DNA of 60,352 bases, taken from assembly GCA_017938625.1 (NCBI GenBank), contig JAGBBD010000060.1, positions 1-60,352 on the forward strand, in the 5' to 3' direction. The notes beneath the pieces were generated by a model, which made no database searches, was not told the DNA's origin, and was given only the letters and a program-made list of their open reading frames with translations. Within the stretch, counting starts at the first letter, position 1; every line of letters begins with the position of its first letter. This document shows positions 44,915 through 53,942 of the stretch, in pieces. A program made the position numbers and the translations under genes. The stretch comes from Oscillospiraceae bacterium (GTDB taxonomy: Bacteria; Bacillota; Clostridia; Oscillospirales; Oscillospiraceae).

Positions 44915-46213
44915 TTATTGGTTTTTCTTTGCCTCGGCTTCTGCCAGCTTGTGGGAACGGCGGTTCTTGACAGCTTCCGACATGGGCTGGATGTCGCCTG
45001 CCTTGGTCAGCGCCATTCTGGTCATCAGCGGGCCGACCAGTTCGTAGACCAGCACGGAGAACAAAATGATATTGCGGATCAGATCGCCTTCCGCGCCCAG
45101 CTGCTTGGCAGTCAGACACATACCAAGCGCCACACCTGCCTGGGGCAAAAGCGTAATGCCCAGATACTTGCAGATGTTATCGTCACACTTGGTCCACTTG
45201 GCGCTGATGTAAGCACCGAAGTATTTGCCAAGGGAACGGAACAAGATATACACCACACCAATGCCCACGATGACAGCATCCGTAAATACGCTCAGTTCCA
45301 GCTCTGCGCCGCTGATGACAAAGAACAGAGCAAACAGCGGAGAGGTCCACTTGTCGGTCTTCTCCATCAGATCATGGGACAGAACACAGCAGTTGCAGAA
45401 CACCGTGCCCAGCATCATGCACACCAGAAGAGAGCTGAAGCCCAGCTTCACAGGACCCAGCTCAAACTCCAGCATGGAAAGAGATGCGGTCAGGAACACA
45501 AAAGCAATGCTCATGTTCAGACGGTTGGTGTTGGAGTTAAAGAGCTTTTCCAGCTGGGTCAGCACCCATCCGAGGATGGCGCCCAGCGCCAGAGACGCAG
45601 CGATCTCCACCAGAGGATTGACCAGAATAGAAACAAGATCCGCGCCGCCGCTGGAGAGCGTTCTTGCGATACCGAAGGACACGGCAAAGACCACGAGGCC
45701 GACCGCATCATCCAATGCAACGATGGGCAGCAGCAGGTCAGTCAGCTTGCCCTTTGCCTTATACTGACGCACGACCATCAAGGTCGCTGCAGGTGCAGTC
45801 GCCGTGGCAATGGCACCAAGGGTGATGGCTTGCGCAAGAGACAGCTTATCGGGGATGATAAAGTGCAAGAGCACCAGCACCACATCCACCAGCAGGGCAG
45901 CGACCAGTGCCTGCACCACACCGATAACGGCAGCCTGATGACCTGTCTTTTTCAGATCCTCCAGACGGAACTCGTTTCCGATGGAGAAGGCGATAAAGCC
46001 CAGCGCCACCTCGGAGATCAGCGACAGCTTGGAAACAGCTTCTGCCGATGTAAAGCCCACACCATCCAGATGCAGCGCACCAAGGCAGTAAGGGCCGATC
46101 AACACACCTGCGATCAGATATGCCGTGACGGCAGGGAACTTAAAAGGTTTCAGGACTCTGGTCATGAGAAGTCCTGCAAGCATTGCGATAGAAACAGACA
46201 GTAAAACAGACAT
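44915..46213 (-). CDS. Cation:proton antiporter (CPA2/KefB type)
   Basis: This 432-residue membrane protein has 12 or so hydrophobic segments and a Na+/H+ exchanger fold of the CPA2 family: VTAYLIAGVLIGPY, the unwound-helix segment ATAPAATLMVV and the core IVALDDAVGLVVF with the conserved Asp pair. It has no TrkA-N domain. It would exchange Na+ or K+ for protons. It ends in a short basic tail. A TATACT -10 is visible upstream near 46248 with no clear -35. Confidence 0.88.
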   Translation of the reverse strand: MSVLLSVSIAMLAGLLMTRVLKPFKFPAVTAYLIAGVLIGPYCLGALHLDGVGFTSAEAVSKLSLISEVALGFIAFSIGNEFRLEDLKKTGHQAAVIGVVQALVAALLVDVVLVLLHFIIPDKLSLAQAITLGAIATATAPAATLMVVRQYKAKGKLTDLLLPIVALDDAVGLVVFAVSFGIARTLSSGGADLVSILVNPLVEIAASLALGAILGWVLTQLEKLFNSNTNRLNMSIAFVFLTASLSMLEFELGPVKLGFSSLLVCMMLGTVFCNCCVLSHDLMEKTDKWTSPLFALFFVISGAELELSVFTDAVIVGIGVVYILFRSLGKYFGAYISAKWTKCDDNICKYLGITLLPQAGVALGMCLTAKQLGAEGDLIRNIILFSVLVYELVGPLMTRMALTKAGDIQPMSEAVKNRRSHKLAEAEAKKNQ

Positions 46214-46310
46214 TATGACTCTTCCTCTTCTCTTTTTTGCTGAGTTAGTATAACTCTTTTATTTCAAAAATGCTCACCAAAGATTTCCTGTTTTCACTTC
46301 GTTTTCTTGT

Positions 46311-46350
46311 ATAAAATTTAACGGACGACTAAAAGCCGTCCGTTAAATTT
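46311..46350 (-). terminator. Terminator after yhaM
   Basis: AAATTTAACGGACG pairs with CGTCCGTTAAATTT over about 9 nt. The stem starts at the yhaM stop codon. Confidence 0.75.
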
Positions 46351-47284
46351 ACCCGTGATTATAGATGCGCTTTTCCAAGGCGAAAATCCTGTTGGAGAAG
46401 GTGCCCGGCTGGGTCTTTTCCAGGTTTTCGCGGTAGATCTCCATTTTTGCATCAATGTTATCGATATAGCTCAGAAGCTCTGCCTCTGCGCACATGGGCA
46501 CCACAGCCGCGCCGAACTCCGGCTGCCCGTGGTGGGACAAAAGCATATGCTGCAAAAGAATGGACTTTTCTTCCGGGATCTGCAGCTCCTTTGCGATCTG
46601 TGCAGCCTCCTGCGCACCCATGACAAGATGCCCCAACAGCTGCCCCTTGACGGAATACTCCGTCACCACGCCAAGGTCGGAGACTACAAATTCCTGCAGC
46701 TTGGCAATGTCATGGAGCAGCGTGCCCGCCAGCAGCAGACTGCGATCAATGACCTTTTCATAAAGCCCTGCCAGATACTGGGCAAGCTCCATCATATAGA
46801 CTGTGTGCATCAGAAGGCCGCCCACAAAGCTGTGGTGGACACTTTTGGCAGCAGGCATTTTCTGCAGCGCCTCACCGTGACGGTCGAGGAACACGCGGCA
46901 GACAGCGCTGTAGTCACTGTCTTCCATGCCATCGACCAAAGATCTCAGCCGCAGAAAAGCAGCCTGCCGGTCAATGGGGGCAACAGGCACCAGATCTGCC
47001 AGATCATAGGGATCATTCTCTGTAGCCAGACGGATGCGATCCACCTTGATCTGGGGTGCACCCTTGAATTCCTGCATCTGTCCCTGAACCTTTGCCACCT
47101 TTCCCTCATCGGCAGGGCCGATGGGGCCGGCATAGTCCCAGACCTTTGCCTCGATCATCATGGAAGCATCTGCCAGAGAGCAGGAAAGATAAGGTTTTCC
47201 GGAATTGGTCACCTTTAAAAACACATTTTTCAGCACATAAAAGCCGGTAAAGCTGTCACCAACGTGCAATTCTTCCAATTTCAT
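46349..47284 (-). CDS. YhaM-type 3'-5' exoribonuclease (HD domain)
   Basis: This 311-residue protein has an N-terminal OB-fold nucleic-acid binding region (about 1-85, VTNSGKPYLSCSLADASMMIEAKVWD) and an HD phosphohydrolase domain (about 150-280) with LLMHTVYMMEL and LLHDIAKLQEF. B. subtilis YhaM is a manganese-dependent exoribonuclease that trims mRNA 3' ends. ATG 47284 follows a GGAG; a GTG 6 nt upstream is also possible. Confidence 0.9.
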   Translation of the reverse strand: MKLEELHVGDSFTGFYVLKNVFLKVTNSGKPYLSCSLADASMMIEAKVWDYAGPIGPADEGKVAKVQGQMQEFKGAPQIKVDRIRLATENDPYDLADLVPVAPIDRQAAFLRLRSLVDGMEDSDYSAVCRVFLDRHGEALQKMPAAKSVHHSFVGGLLMHTVYMMELAQYLAGLYEKVIDRSLLLAGTLLHDIAKLQEFVVSDLGVVTEYSVKGQLLGHLVMGAQEAAQIAKELQIPEEKSILLQHMLLSHHGQPEFGAAVVPMCAEAELLSYIDNIDAKMEIYRENLEKTQPGTFSNRIFALEKRIYNHG

Positions 47285-47310
47285 AGTCACTCACTCCTTA
47301 CAATGGGTCT

Positions 47311-47339
47311 ATTGTACTACAAAATCGCAAGTTCGTAAA
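47311..47339 (-). promoter_or_regulatory. Promoter of yhaM
   Basis: On the minus strand the -35 is TTTACG (47334-47339) and the -10 is TACAAT (47311-47316), with a 17-bp spacer. Confidence 0.7.
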
Positions 47340-47347
47340 CTATGAAG

Positions 47348-49405
47348 TTACGGACAAGGCAGGGTGATCTCCGCCTTGAACAGATCGCCGTCCACCGTCA
47401 GATCAAAGCTGCCGTTTTGCAGCTTCACCAAGCTTCTTGCAATGTTCAGCCCCAAGCCGCTTCCTTCCGTATGGCGGGACAGGTCACCGCGGACAAAGCG
47501 TTCCATCAGATCCTTCGCATCCAGATCCAACGGCTCTTGGGAGATATTCTTCACGCTGATGACCACATCGGCATCCTTCTTTCTGGCAGTCATATATACC
47601 CGTGTGCCGGGCATGGCATACTTTGCCACATTGCCCAGAAGATTATCCATGACACGCCAGAGAAGCTTTCCGTCTGCCAGCACATAAAGATCTGCGCGCA
47701 CCGATGTGACAAGCTCCAGATTTCGCTCTTCCAGCCGCTCCCGGTATTCTCCGATGGCTTGCTCCAGAAGTTCCAGAACATTCAGTTTTTCCGGCTCCAC
47801 CGTTATATTGCCCGTGGATGCCTTGGATGCCTCCACCAGATCCTCTGTCAACTTTTTCAGCCGCAGCGCCTGCCGCTGCAGCACCTCCAGATACTGAATG
47901 CCCTCCGCCTCCGTGTGGGGCTTGCTGAGCAGATCCACATAGTTGATGATGGAAGTCAAGGGCGTTTTGATATCATGAGAAACGTTGGTGATCAGTTCTG
48001 TTTTCAGATGCTCCGAGCGCATTTTCTGCTCGACTGCCTTGTTCATGCCGCCTGCGATGGCATTGAGATCCCGGGCATGATCCTGAAATTTCCAATACAT
48101 ACCGTCTGTATTCAGATGGTGCTCCAGATCTCCGTCTGCCAGCGCCTTTGCCGCCTGCTGAAGCTTTTTCATCTGCGCCGCACCCCAGACTGCTGCAAGA
48201 ATCACAAACAGGTTAAACAAGATCAGCAGCACAAGGGGGCCTTCGGAAGCTCTGGTATTGACAAGCCATGTGAACAAAATGATCTCCACGGTCATAATGC
48301 CCAGAACAGTCAGCACCGCCACCGGCACCAACGACAAAGACGCAAAGCCGCGGCGCATCACATCTGCCACTGTCAGAACAGGCTTTTTCACCCATTTCCA
48401 CAGGAGCTTTAAAAGCTTATATCCAAGGGCGCTTTGCCAGAAAATGCGTGCCTTCAGTCTGGTCGTAAGCCCTGTCAGACAGCCTATGACCGCCATTCCA
48501 CAGCATACTGCGGCTGCATCGCACAGCAGGATAATCAGCTGCAGCTCGTGCCATGTGAGATAGACATTGTGCTTGCTTTCATACATGGCAAGAAACGAGC
48601 CCATCACACCGACCACCGCCAACGCGCCCACTGCCAGAATGACCTCCAGCCAGATCCTGTCAAACCAGGTGGTGACGATCTCATCCTTCCCCGGTCTGCG
48701 GCCTGCCTGAGTCAGCAGCAGTGACAAAGACAGCAGAAGCCCGATGACACAAAGGGCAAAGCAAACTGCCGCGTCCGTCTTCCAACACTTCCAGACGATC
48801 CAGATCTCAAAGCCTTCTCCCACCGGGTCATCGGTGACCTGTATATGCCGCGGCAGGAGACAAAGGATCTGGTGCATGACGCTTTCATCCTCCGGCGAGA
48901 GCACATTGCCTGTTGCATATTCATACTCATACTCATAATAGAAGGACTGATCTCCCGTCCAATCCTCATTGAAGTAATAGTCGCACACATACACATTTTC
49001 AAATACGCTGCCCGGTGCACCCAGCTCCATATAAAAATTGCTCTGCTTGAGGTAAACATTGTCCTTCAGATTTTTGGGCACCGTCATATCCAGCCCCTGA
49101 GTATAGGAAGCCGTGACCTTGCCGGAGTCTTCCTCCAGAATGATAAACCGCAGATCGGAGTTTTGCAGAAGCTTTCCCCATTGGTGAAAGCTTGGATCGG
49201 ACCGATACTGATAGATAACCTCCTGCACCGCCGTTTGGACACGCTCGACACAGAAATGGCTCTCCTGATACGGCGTATCTTCATACAGCCCATTTTCCAA
49301 ACAGGCAAGGACGATGTAAGCAGACCAGACACCAAAAACAAGACACGCTGCTGCCATAAGCCATGCAAGCAGCTTCACATACCAACGGCTCAAACCATGC
49401 TGCAT
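47348..49405 (-). CDS. Sensor histidine kinase
   Basis: This 685-residue membrane kinase has an N-terminal membrane segment (about 10-35), an extracellular sensing region (about 36-215) rich in aromatic and acidic residues, and four or five further segments (about 220-430). The cytoplasmic part has a HAMP-like linker, the phospho-accepting SHDIKTPLTSIINYVDL, the N box and the ATP lid GSGLGLNIARSLV. The signal is unknown. It starts 1 nt after the response regulator stop, following GGGAGGG. The extra membrane segments are more than in simple VanS/PhoR kinases. Confidence 0.92.
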   Translation of the reverse strand: MQHGLSRWYVKLLAWLMAAACLVFGVWSAYIVLACLENGLYEDTPYQESHFCVERVQTAVQEVIYQYRSDPSFHQWGKLLQNSDLRFIILEEDSGKVTASYTQGLDMTVPKNLKDNVYLKQSNFYMELGAPGSVFENVYVCDYYFNEDWTGDQSFYYEYEYEYATGNVLSPEDESVMHQILCLLPRHIQVTDDPVGEGFEIWIVWKCWKTDAAVCFALCVIGLLLSLSLLLTQAGRRPGKDEIVTTWFDRIWLEVILAVGALAVVGVMGSFLAMYESKHNVYLTWHELQLIILLCDAAAVCCGMAVIGCLTGLTTRLKARIFWQSALGYKLLKLLWKWVKKPVLTVADVMRRGFASLSLVPVAVLTVLGIMTVEIILFTWLVNTRASEGPLVLLILFNLFVILAAVWGAAQMKKLQQAAKALADGDLEHHLNTDGMYWKFQDHARDLNAIAGGMNKAVEQKMRSEHLKTELITNVSHDIKTPLTSIINYVDLLSKPHTEAEGIQYLEVLQRQALRLKKLTEDLVEASKASTGNITVEPEKLNVLELLEQAIGEYRERLEERNLELVTSVRADLYVLADGKLLWRVMDNLLGNVAKYAMPGTRVYMTARKKDADVVISVKNISQEPLDLDAKDLMERFVRGDLSRHTEGSGLGLNIARSLVKLQNGSFDLTVDGDLFKAEITLPCP

Positions 49406-49406
49406 A

Positions 49407-50105
49407 TCAAGCCCTCCCGTCCTTGACAAATTTGTAGCCATGACCCCAGACCACTTTGATATATCTGGGATCTGACGGGTTGATCTCGATCTTTTCCCGC
49501 AGATGGCGGATATGTACCGCAACGGTGCTCTCCGCACCGAAGCCCGGCTCGTTCCACACTGCCTCGTAGATTTTGGCAGAGGGATAGACCGTGCCGGGAT
49601 CCTTCATCAAAAGCCGTAAAATGCCATATTCACTGGGTGTCAAAGATACCTTCTCTCCGTCCACCGTCACCGTTCTTGCAGGATTATCCAAAGTCACAGC
49701 GCCGATGGTGATCACATCGGAGGACTGGGTCTGACTGCCAAGGCTGGTATAGCGGCGCAGCTGAGAACGCACACGCGCCAGCACCTCCATAGGCTCAAAG
49801 GGCTTGGTGATATAGTCGTCCGCCCCCACGTTCAGTCCCATGACCTTGTCGCCCGTTTCGCTTTTGGCGGTCAGCAGGATAATAGGAACATTGCTTTGGC
49901 TGCGCAGCCTCACAGTTGCAGACAGACCATCCAGCTCCGGCATCATAATGTCCATCAGGATCAAGTGGATGTTCTCCTGTTCCGCGATCCTGAGGGCTTC
50001 CTTACCTGTGTAGGCAGAAAACAGCCGATACTCCGGGCAGGACAAATAGATCTTCAGCGCTGCCACAATGTCGTGGTCATCGTCACATATCAGAATGTTA
50101 TACAA
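49407..50105 (-). CDS. OmpR-family response regulator
   Basis: This 232-residue regulator has a receiver domain with acidic pocket DDD and phospho-acceptor Asp52 (ILMDIMMPELDG), Thr and Lys switch residues (LLTAKSE, ITKPFEP), and a winged-helix C-terminus ending VVWGHGYKFVKDGRA. A TTG start 5 nt after GAGGTGA is best; a GTG 9 nt upstream gives 3 more residues. It is paired with the kinase downstream. Upstream, TTAAGAT occurs twice about 23 bp apart, near 50143 and 50166, a possible autoregulatory site. A TACAAT -10 with a poor -35 precedes it. Confidence 0.93.
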   Translation of the reverse strand: MYNILICDDDHDIVAALKIYLSCPEYRLFSAYTGKEALRIAEQENIHLILMDIMMPELDGLSATVRLRSQSNVPIILLTAKSETGDKVMGLNVGADDYITKPFEPMEVLARVRSQLRRYTSLGSQTQSSDVITIGAVTLDNPARTVTVDGEKVSLTPSEYGILRLLMKDPGTVYPSAKIYEAVWNEPGFGAESTVAVHIRHLREKIEINPSDPRYIKVVWGHGYKFVKDGRA

Positions 50106-50177
50106 GTTTCTCACCTCGCCTTCATTGTATCAGACGAGAAATTAAGATAAAAGGTTTGAAGTTTTTAAGATTTCTTT

Positions 50178-50214
50178 AAAAAGGGCGCTCAGCTTTGGCT
50201 GAGCGCCCTTTTTT
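50178..50214 (-). terminator. Terminator of the galactosidase operon
   Basis: AAGGGCGCTCAGC pairs with GCTGAGCGCCCTT over a short TTTG loop, with an A-run and a T-run. It follows the 188-residue gene on the minus strand. Confidence 0.8.
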
Positions 50215-50779
50215 ATGCTTCTATACTCATTTCATAAATTCTCACGATGCCTTCGCAGCCGGTCAGACCAAGGTGGAACCGTTCCGGCAGATCCTCTGCG
50301 CGAAGCGAGGTCTTTTGTCCGTTCAGATCGATCAGCAATTCCTGCTCCAGCACCTGTACGGTCAGCGCGTGGATCTTATGTTCCTCATTGGAAAAGCTCA
50401 TACCCAGCCGCTTGTGCCAGAAGCATTTACCGTCTTCTCGGTAATGCCGCCAGACATTGATGCCGTTCTTCCACAGCACCACCTCAAAACACGCACCGTA
50501 GCGCACAGCGCCGTCTGCGCAGGCTTCTGCCTCCGGCACGATGATGATCTCCGGGCAGCCCAAGTCCTCAAAGGCACAGCGAATGGTCGCTTTCGCGCCT
50601 GCAGTATAGGTCTGCTTGCTCAGAAGGCTGATATTATCAAAGCCCTCCCGGTGAGACGCGTTGACGCAGGTGGTGATATGATCTTCCTTTTGTGTAAAGG
50701 AGGGCGTTTCCGTAAAACGGAAGGAGTAGGCAGTGGTGAGCATATCCTGCCACGCAGGACGATTAAAGCGGATCTTCAT
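50213..50779 (-). CDS. Uncharacterised protein next to alpha-galactosidase
   Basis: This protein of 188 residues has no signal peptide and no clear family to me. Its alternation of aromatic and polar strands (CFEVVLWKNGINVWRHYRED, ALTVQVLEQELLIDLNGQKT, GLTGCEGIVRIYEMSIE) suggests a concanavalin-like beta-sandwich as in carbohydrate-binding or GH accessory modules. ATG 50779 follows GGGGAG and lies 1 bp after the galactosidase stop, so the two are coupled. It may help handle the same glycan; this is a guess from context. Confidence 0.7.
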   Translation of the reverse strand: MKIRFNRPAWQDMLTTAYSFRFTETPSFTQKEDHITTCVNASHREGFDNISLLSKQTYTAGAKATIRCAFEDLGCPEIIIVPEAEACADGAVRYGACFEVVLWKNGINVWRHYREDGKCFWHKRLGMSFSNEEHKIHALTVQVLEQELLIDLNGQKTSLRAEDLPERFHLGLTGCEGIVRIYEMSIEA

Positions 50780-50780
50780 A

Positions 50781-52883
50781 TTATCTCCCCAGCAGCACCG
50801 CACCTGCGGTGAAGGGCTTCGCCTCCTTGATGTTCACTTCGCCGTCCGTCACATGGATATTTTCGCTGCCAAACTGTGCCTTCACCTTGAAGCCTGCAGG
50901 GATCTCGATATGCACATCGGTCAGATCGTTCTCAAAGGCATGATAGACCACCAGAATCTCATCGTCCGTCTTGCGCACCACAGCCTGCAGGCCTGCAGGA
51001 TAGCGCATACAGTCGCTTCGGTTTCCGTAGATCTTGGAACGTCCGTTGCAGATGACGTTTTCCAGCTTTCCATAGAACTCCATGGCATCCTTGACCACAG
51101 CTTTCTGCCAGGGGGCCAGCTTGATCACATCGCCGGACAGGCAGACTCTGCCAAGGAAGGTGGCTGCCAGAGAGTATTCCAGACGGTCTTTGTCGTCCTC
51201 CGGATGGACCACGCACCAGATCAAAGACTGGGCAGGCAGCATCAGATTGTGGAGGTTTGCCGCAATATAGGGGATCTCCACAGACTCATGGGCATCGGAG
51301 AAGGAGCTGACGGCGGAAACACCCATCATAGTCGGCTCATTGCGGTTGCCGCCGGATGCGCAGTTTTCAATGACGATGCCGGGGATCTGCTCCTTGATGC
51401 GGACAAAGAAATCTCTGGAGCACTCCAGATGCTGACGAAGACCCTCGGCAGCAGACTCCGCACCGTCCACACCGGCGCCAATGTTGTGGTTGTAGTCCAC
51501 CTTCAGATATCCAAAGTCGTTATCCCGCAGGAAGTCGATCACGCGCTCGTTGAGGTAGTCGTTCACATCCTTCCGGCGCATATCCCAGAAGGTGCGTCTG
51601 TTCCACGCCTTGACCACCACGCTGTCACGGGTCAGATGCATATGGTCATACTCAGGCTCGTACATCTTGGAGCCTGCCGTGGTACACTCAAATTCTATCC
51701 AGATGCCGGGGATCATGCCGTTGGCACGGATCTTGGCATTCATGGCCTTGGCATCGGGGAAAATGGACTTGTCAATGAGCCACTCGCCGTTGCCTGACTG
51801 CTCCTGCCCTGCGCTGCACCAGCCTGCATCGATCATAAGATACTTGATATCGTACTGCTTCAGCTCTTCGGAGAATGCCAGCATTTTTTCCTGTGTCGGC
51901 TTGCCCCAGGTGGCACAGTATTCGTTGAAGGAAGTGGGAATACCCTCTTCGCCGTAAGCGCGCCATGCAGGCTTGAGCATATCGGTCAGATTGGCGCAGC
52001 AATCAAACAGATCCTCGTCGGACACAGCAAGATACGCCGTGGGGGCAGCAAAACGTTCACCGGGGGCGATGTTCTTTTCCCAGCCGCAGAACTCACGGTC
52101 GCCCAGACCACCTGTAAAGGAAAGCGCGTCATCCCAGCGGGTCAGCTCCATCTGCCATGTGCTGTTGCAGGCAAGCTGCGCACCCCAGAACACGCCGGTC
52201 TTGGTGTCTTCAAACACCGCTGTGGGGAAATGGCGCCGTGTGGGATAGCTGCCAAGAGAGCCAAAGCGCTCATTGTTGTAGCAGGTCTGCCAGCCGGGCC
52301 ATGATTTTTCCAGAGAAAGCTCCTCAATGCTCTGGCAGACGTGCTTGCCCTCTTTGCTCCAGCCGCCGTAGAAGCGGTGGAAGCGGTAGGTATTGGGGGC
52401 GTCATCCATGTAGAAAGGTGTCAGATTGTCAAGGCAGAAGCTGGAGAGCATATCCAGCTTGACCGTGTCTGTGCCTTCGTTCATAAAGACGGTCTTGGTC
52501 TCCAAGCCGCCAAGGCCAGCCCGGTATGTCAGCATGTGCAGCGCACGGCAGCCGTATTCCAGCTCCACCAGAGTTTCCACGCTCTGTGCGCCGTCTTCCT
52601 CGATCAGACGCTGGGAGATAAATTTCAAGGGCTGATCAAAGGTCTTCAGGGTGAAACCGGGAGAAGCTACGCTCTGCCCGATCATGTGGACGTGAACCAG
52701 CTTGCCCAGTTTCCATCCGTGGGAGTACTTTGCCGCAGGGTCAAACGCCGCCTCCGGCTCTGCCCACGGCTGCAGAACAAGGTCTGCCTTGGACGCAGGA
52801 TACAAAAACAAGGACACATTGCCGTCATCTTCAATATAGTAATCCACCATGGTCTTGCCAAAGGAATAAGTTTTGATCTGCAT
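50781..52883 (-). CDS. GH36 alpha-galactosidase
   Basis: This 700-residue enzyme belongs to glycoside hydrolase family 36: the N-terminal beta domain, then a TIM barrel with LMIDAGWC, the nucleophile in YLKVDYN (Asp463), ENCASGGNR and the acid/base in SDAHES (Asp530). It removes alpha-1,6-galactose from raffinose-type sugars or galactomannan. No signal peptide, so it acts inside the cell on imported sugars. It has its own promoter. No transporter is adjacent. Confidence 0.93.
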   Translation of the reverse strand: MQIKTYSFGKTMVDYYIEDDGNVSLFLYPASKADLVLQPWAEPEAAFDPAAKYSHGWKLGKLVHVHMIGQSVASPGFTLKTFDQPLKFISQRLIEEDGAQSVETLVELEYGCRALHMLTYRAGLGGLETKTVFMNEGTDTVKLDMLSSFCLDNLTPFYMDDAPNTYRFHRFYGGWSKEGKHVCQSIEELSLEKSWPGWQTCYNNERFGSLGSYPTRRHFPTAVFEDTKTGVFWGAQLACNSTWQMELTRWDDALSFTGGLGDREFCGWEKNIAPGERFAAPTAYLAVSDEDLFDCCANLTDMLKPAWRAYGEEGIPTSFNEYCATWGKPTQEKMLAFSEELKQYDIKYLMIDAGWCSAGQEQSGNGEWLIDKSIFPDAKAMNAKIRANGMIPGIWIEFECTTAGSKMYEPEYDHMHLTRDSVVVKAWNRRTFWDMRRKDVNDYLNERVIDFLRDNDFGYLKVDYNHNIGAGVDGAESAAEGLRQHLECSRDFFVRIKEQIPGIVIENCASGGNRNEPTMMGVSAVSSFSDAHESVEIPYIAANLHNLMLPAQSLIWCVVHPEDDKDRLEYSLAATFLGRVCLSGDVIKLAPWQKAVVKDAMEFYGKLENVICNGRSKIYGNRSDCMRYPAGLQAVVRKTDDEILVVYHAFENDLTDVHIEIPAGFKVKAQFGSENIHVTDGEVNIKEAKPFTAGAVLLGR

Positions 52884-52916
52884 AAAAAGTCCGCCTTTCT
52901 TATGGTCGTTACGAAA

Positions 52917-52946
52917 ATTGTAGCACGCAGACGCGCAGAATGTCCA
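52917..52946 (-). promoter_or_regulatory. Promoter of the alpha-galactosidase gene
   Basis: On the minus strand the -35 is TGGACA (52941-52946) and the -10 is TACAAT (52917-52922), with an 18-bp spacer. Confidence 0.65.
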
Positions 52947-52972
52947 TATCTAAATCACGCAATTTATGAACA

Positions 52973-53001
52973 AAACCGCCGTGGGATACCCTACGGCGGT
53001 T
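52973..53001 (-). terminator. Terminator after the small membrane protein
   Basis: AACCGCCGT pairs with ACGGCGGTT over a GGGATACCCT loop, with T residues on the minus strand. Confidence 0.75.
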
Positions 53002-53005
53002 CTGT

Positions 53006-53179
53006 TCATTTCTTTGTGATCTGCCTGTCGATCTGATAGAACACCTCTCCCAATACGATACAGACAAGTGCAAAGAGCAGGATTTTTAAAGGCTCATACC
53101 CCGGCAGGAGGATCACGCCCAATCCGCCGCCAATAGCCAAAGCCGCAATCAGCAGCAAAACTCTCACAAAATGCTTCAT
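53006..53179 (-). CDS. Small two-helix membrane protein
   Basis: This 57-residue protein is mostly two hydrophobic segments (MKHFVRVLLLIAALAIGGG and ILLFALVCIVLGEVFYQ) with a short basic tail. AGAAAG precedes the ATG. It starts 17 bp after the histidine phosphatase gene and is likely co-transcribed. Function unknown. Confidence 0.75.
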   Translation of the reverse strand: MKHFVRVLLLIAALAIGGGLGVILLPGYEPLKILLFALVCIVLGEVFYQIDRQITKK

Positions 53180-53196
53180 GTTCTTTCTCCCCAAAA

Positions 53197-53841
53197 TCAC
53201 ACAGATGAATTGACAAACGCTGTTTTGATGCCCTGCAGATGCGCATCCTCTCCGGCGCGGACGCACTGCCAGCTGCCATTCTCATAGGTCAAGGTGGTGA
53301 CGGACGCATTGGACACCCACGGCACTTGATTCATGCAGTCCAGTTTTCCGTGAATGGTCATGGTCATAGCCGCGCGGATGGGTGTGGCATGAGAGGCTGC
53401 CGCCACGATCTTCCCCTCGTTTTCAAGGGCGATCTTTTCAAGCGCCGCCATGACGCGTTCCGTCATCTGCCGCACCGTTTCTCCTCCGGTGCAGCGAGCC
53501 CTTGCAATATCTGTCTGCCATAGTCCAAAGTCCTCGGGATAGCGCTGGGCAAGAGAAGAAAACACAGCCCCTTCCCATTCGCCGCCGTCCATTTCACGAA
53601 GCCCCGGCTCCGGGATCACATCCAGCCCAAAGGGAGCAGCCAAAATCCGCCCGGTGTGATGGGCGCGCTCCAGATCGCTGGCGTAGATTCTATATACATT
53701 ATAGTTTTCACGCAAATACCGCGCCGTCAGTTCCGCCTGCCGGATGCCCTGCTCCTCCAGCTTCACATTGTAAAACCCGGCAAACAGATCCCGCCTGTTT
53801 GCCTCACTTTCTCCATGGCGCACCAATAAAATCGTGGTCAT
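53197..53841 (-). CDS. Histidine phosphatase family protein
   Basis: This 214-residue enzyme has the phosphatase RHG motif (LLVRHGESEAN), the later catalytic His in ASHATPIRA, and YASDLERAHHTGRI. The family includes phosphoglycerate mutase-like phosphatases and adenosylcobalamin phosphatase CobC; the substrate is open. ATG 53841 follows a GGGGGTGAC. It has a 57-residue membrane protein downstream. Confidence 0.88.
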   Translation of the reverse strand: MTTILLVRHGESEANRRDLFAGFYNVKLEEQGIRQAELTARYLRENYNVYRIYASDLERAHHTGRILAAPFGLDVIPEPGLREMDGGEWEGAVFSSLAQRYPEDFGLWQTDIARARCTGGETVRQMTERVMAALEKIALENEGKIVAAASHATPIRAAMTMTIHGKLDCMNQVPWVSNASVTTLTYENGSWQCVRAGEDAHLQGIKTAFVNSSV

Positions 53842-53942
53842 AGTGTCACCCCCGCTGCTTTTCAATTTACTGATTGCGCCGCTTTCTGATTTGACTGACG
53901 ACTGCCGCATATTTGCTGTTCTAAACAAGCCCTTATTCCATC

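Noticed and set aside
53842-53942. Second hsdS fragment or recombinase gene beside hsdS
   Set aside because: The 100 bp hold no frame or match to the hsdS repeats; it is only the upstream region of the histidine phosphatase gene.
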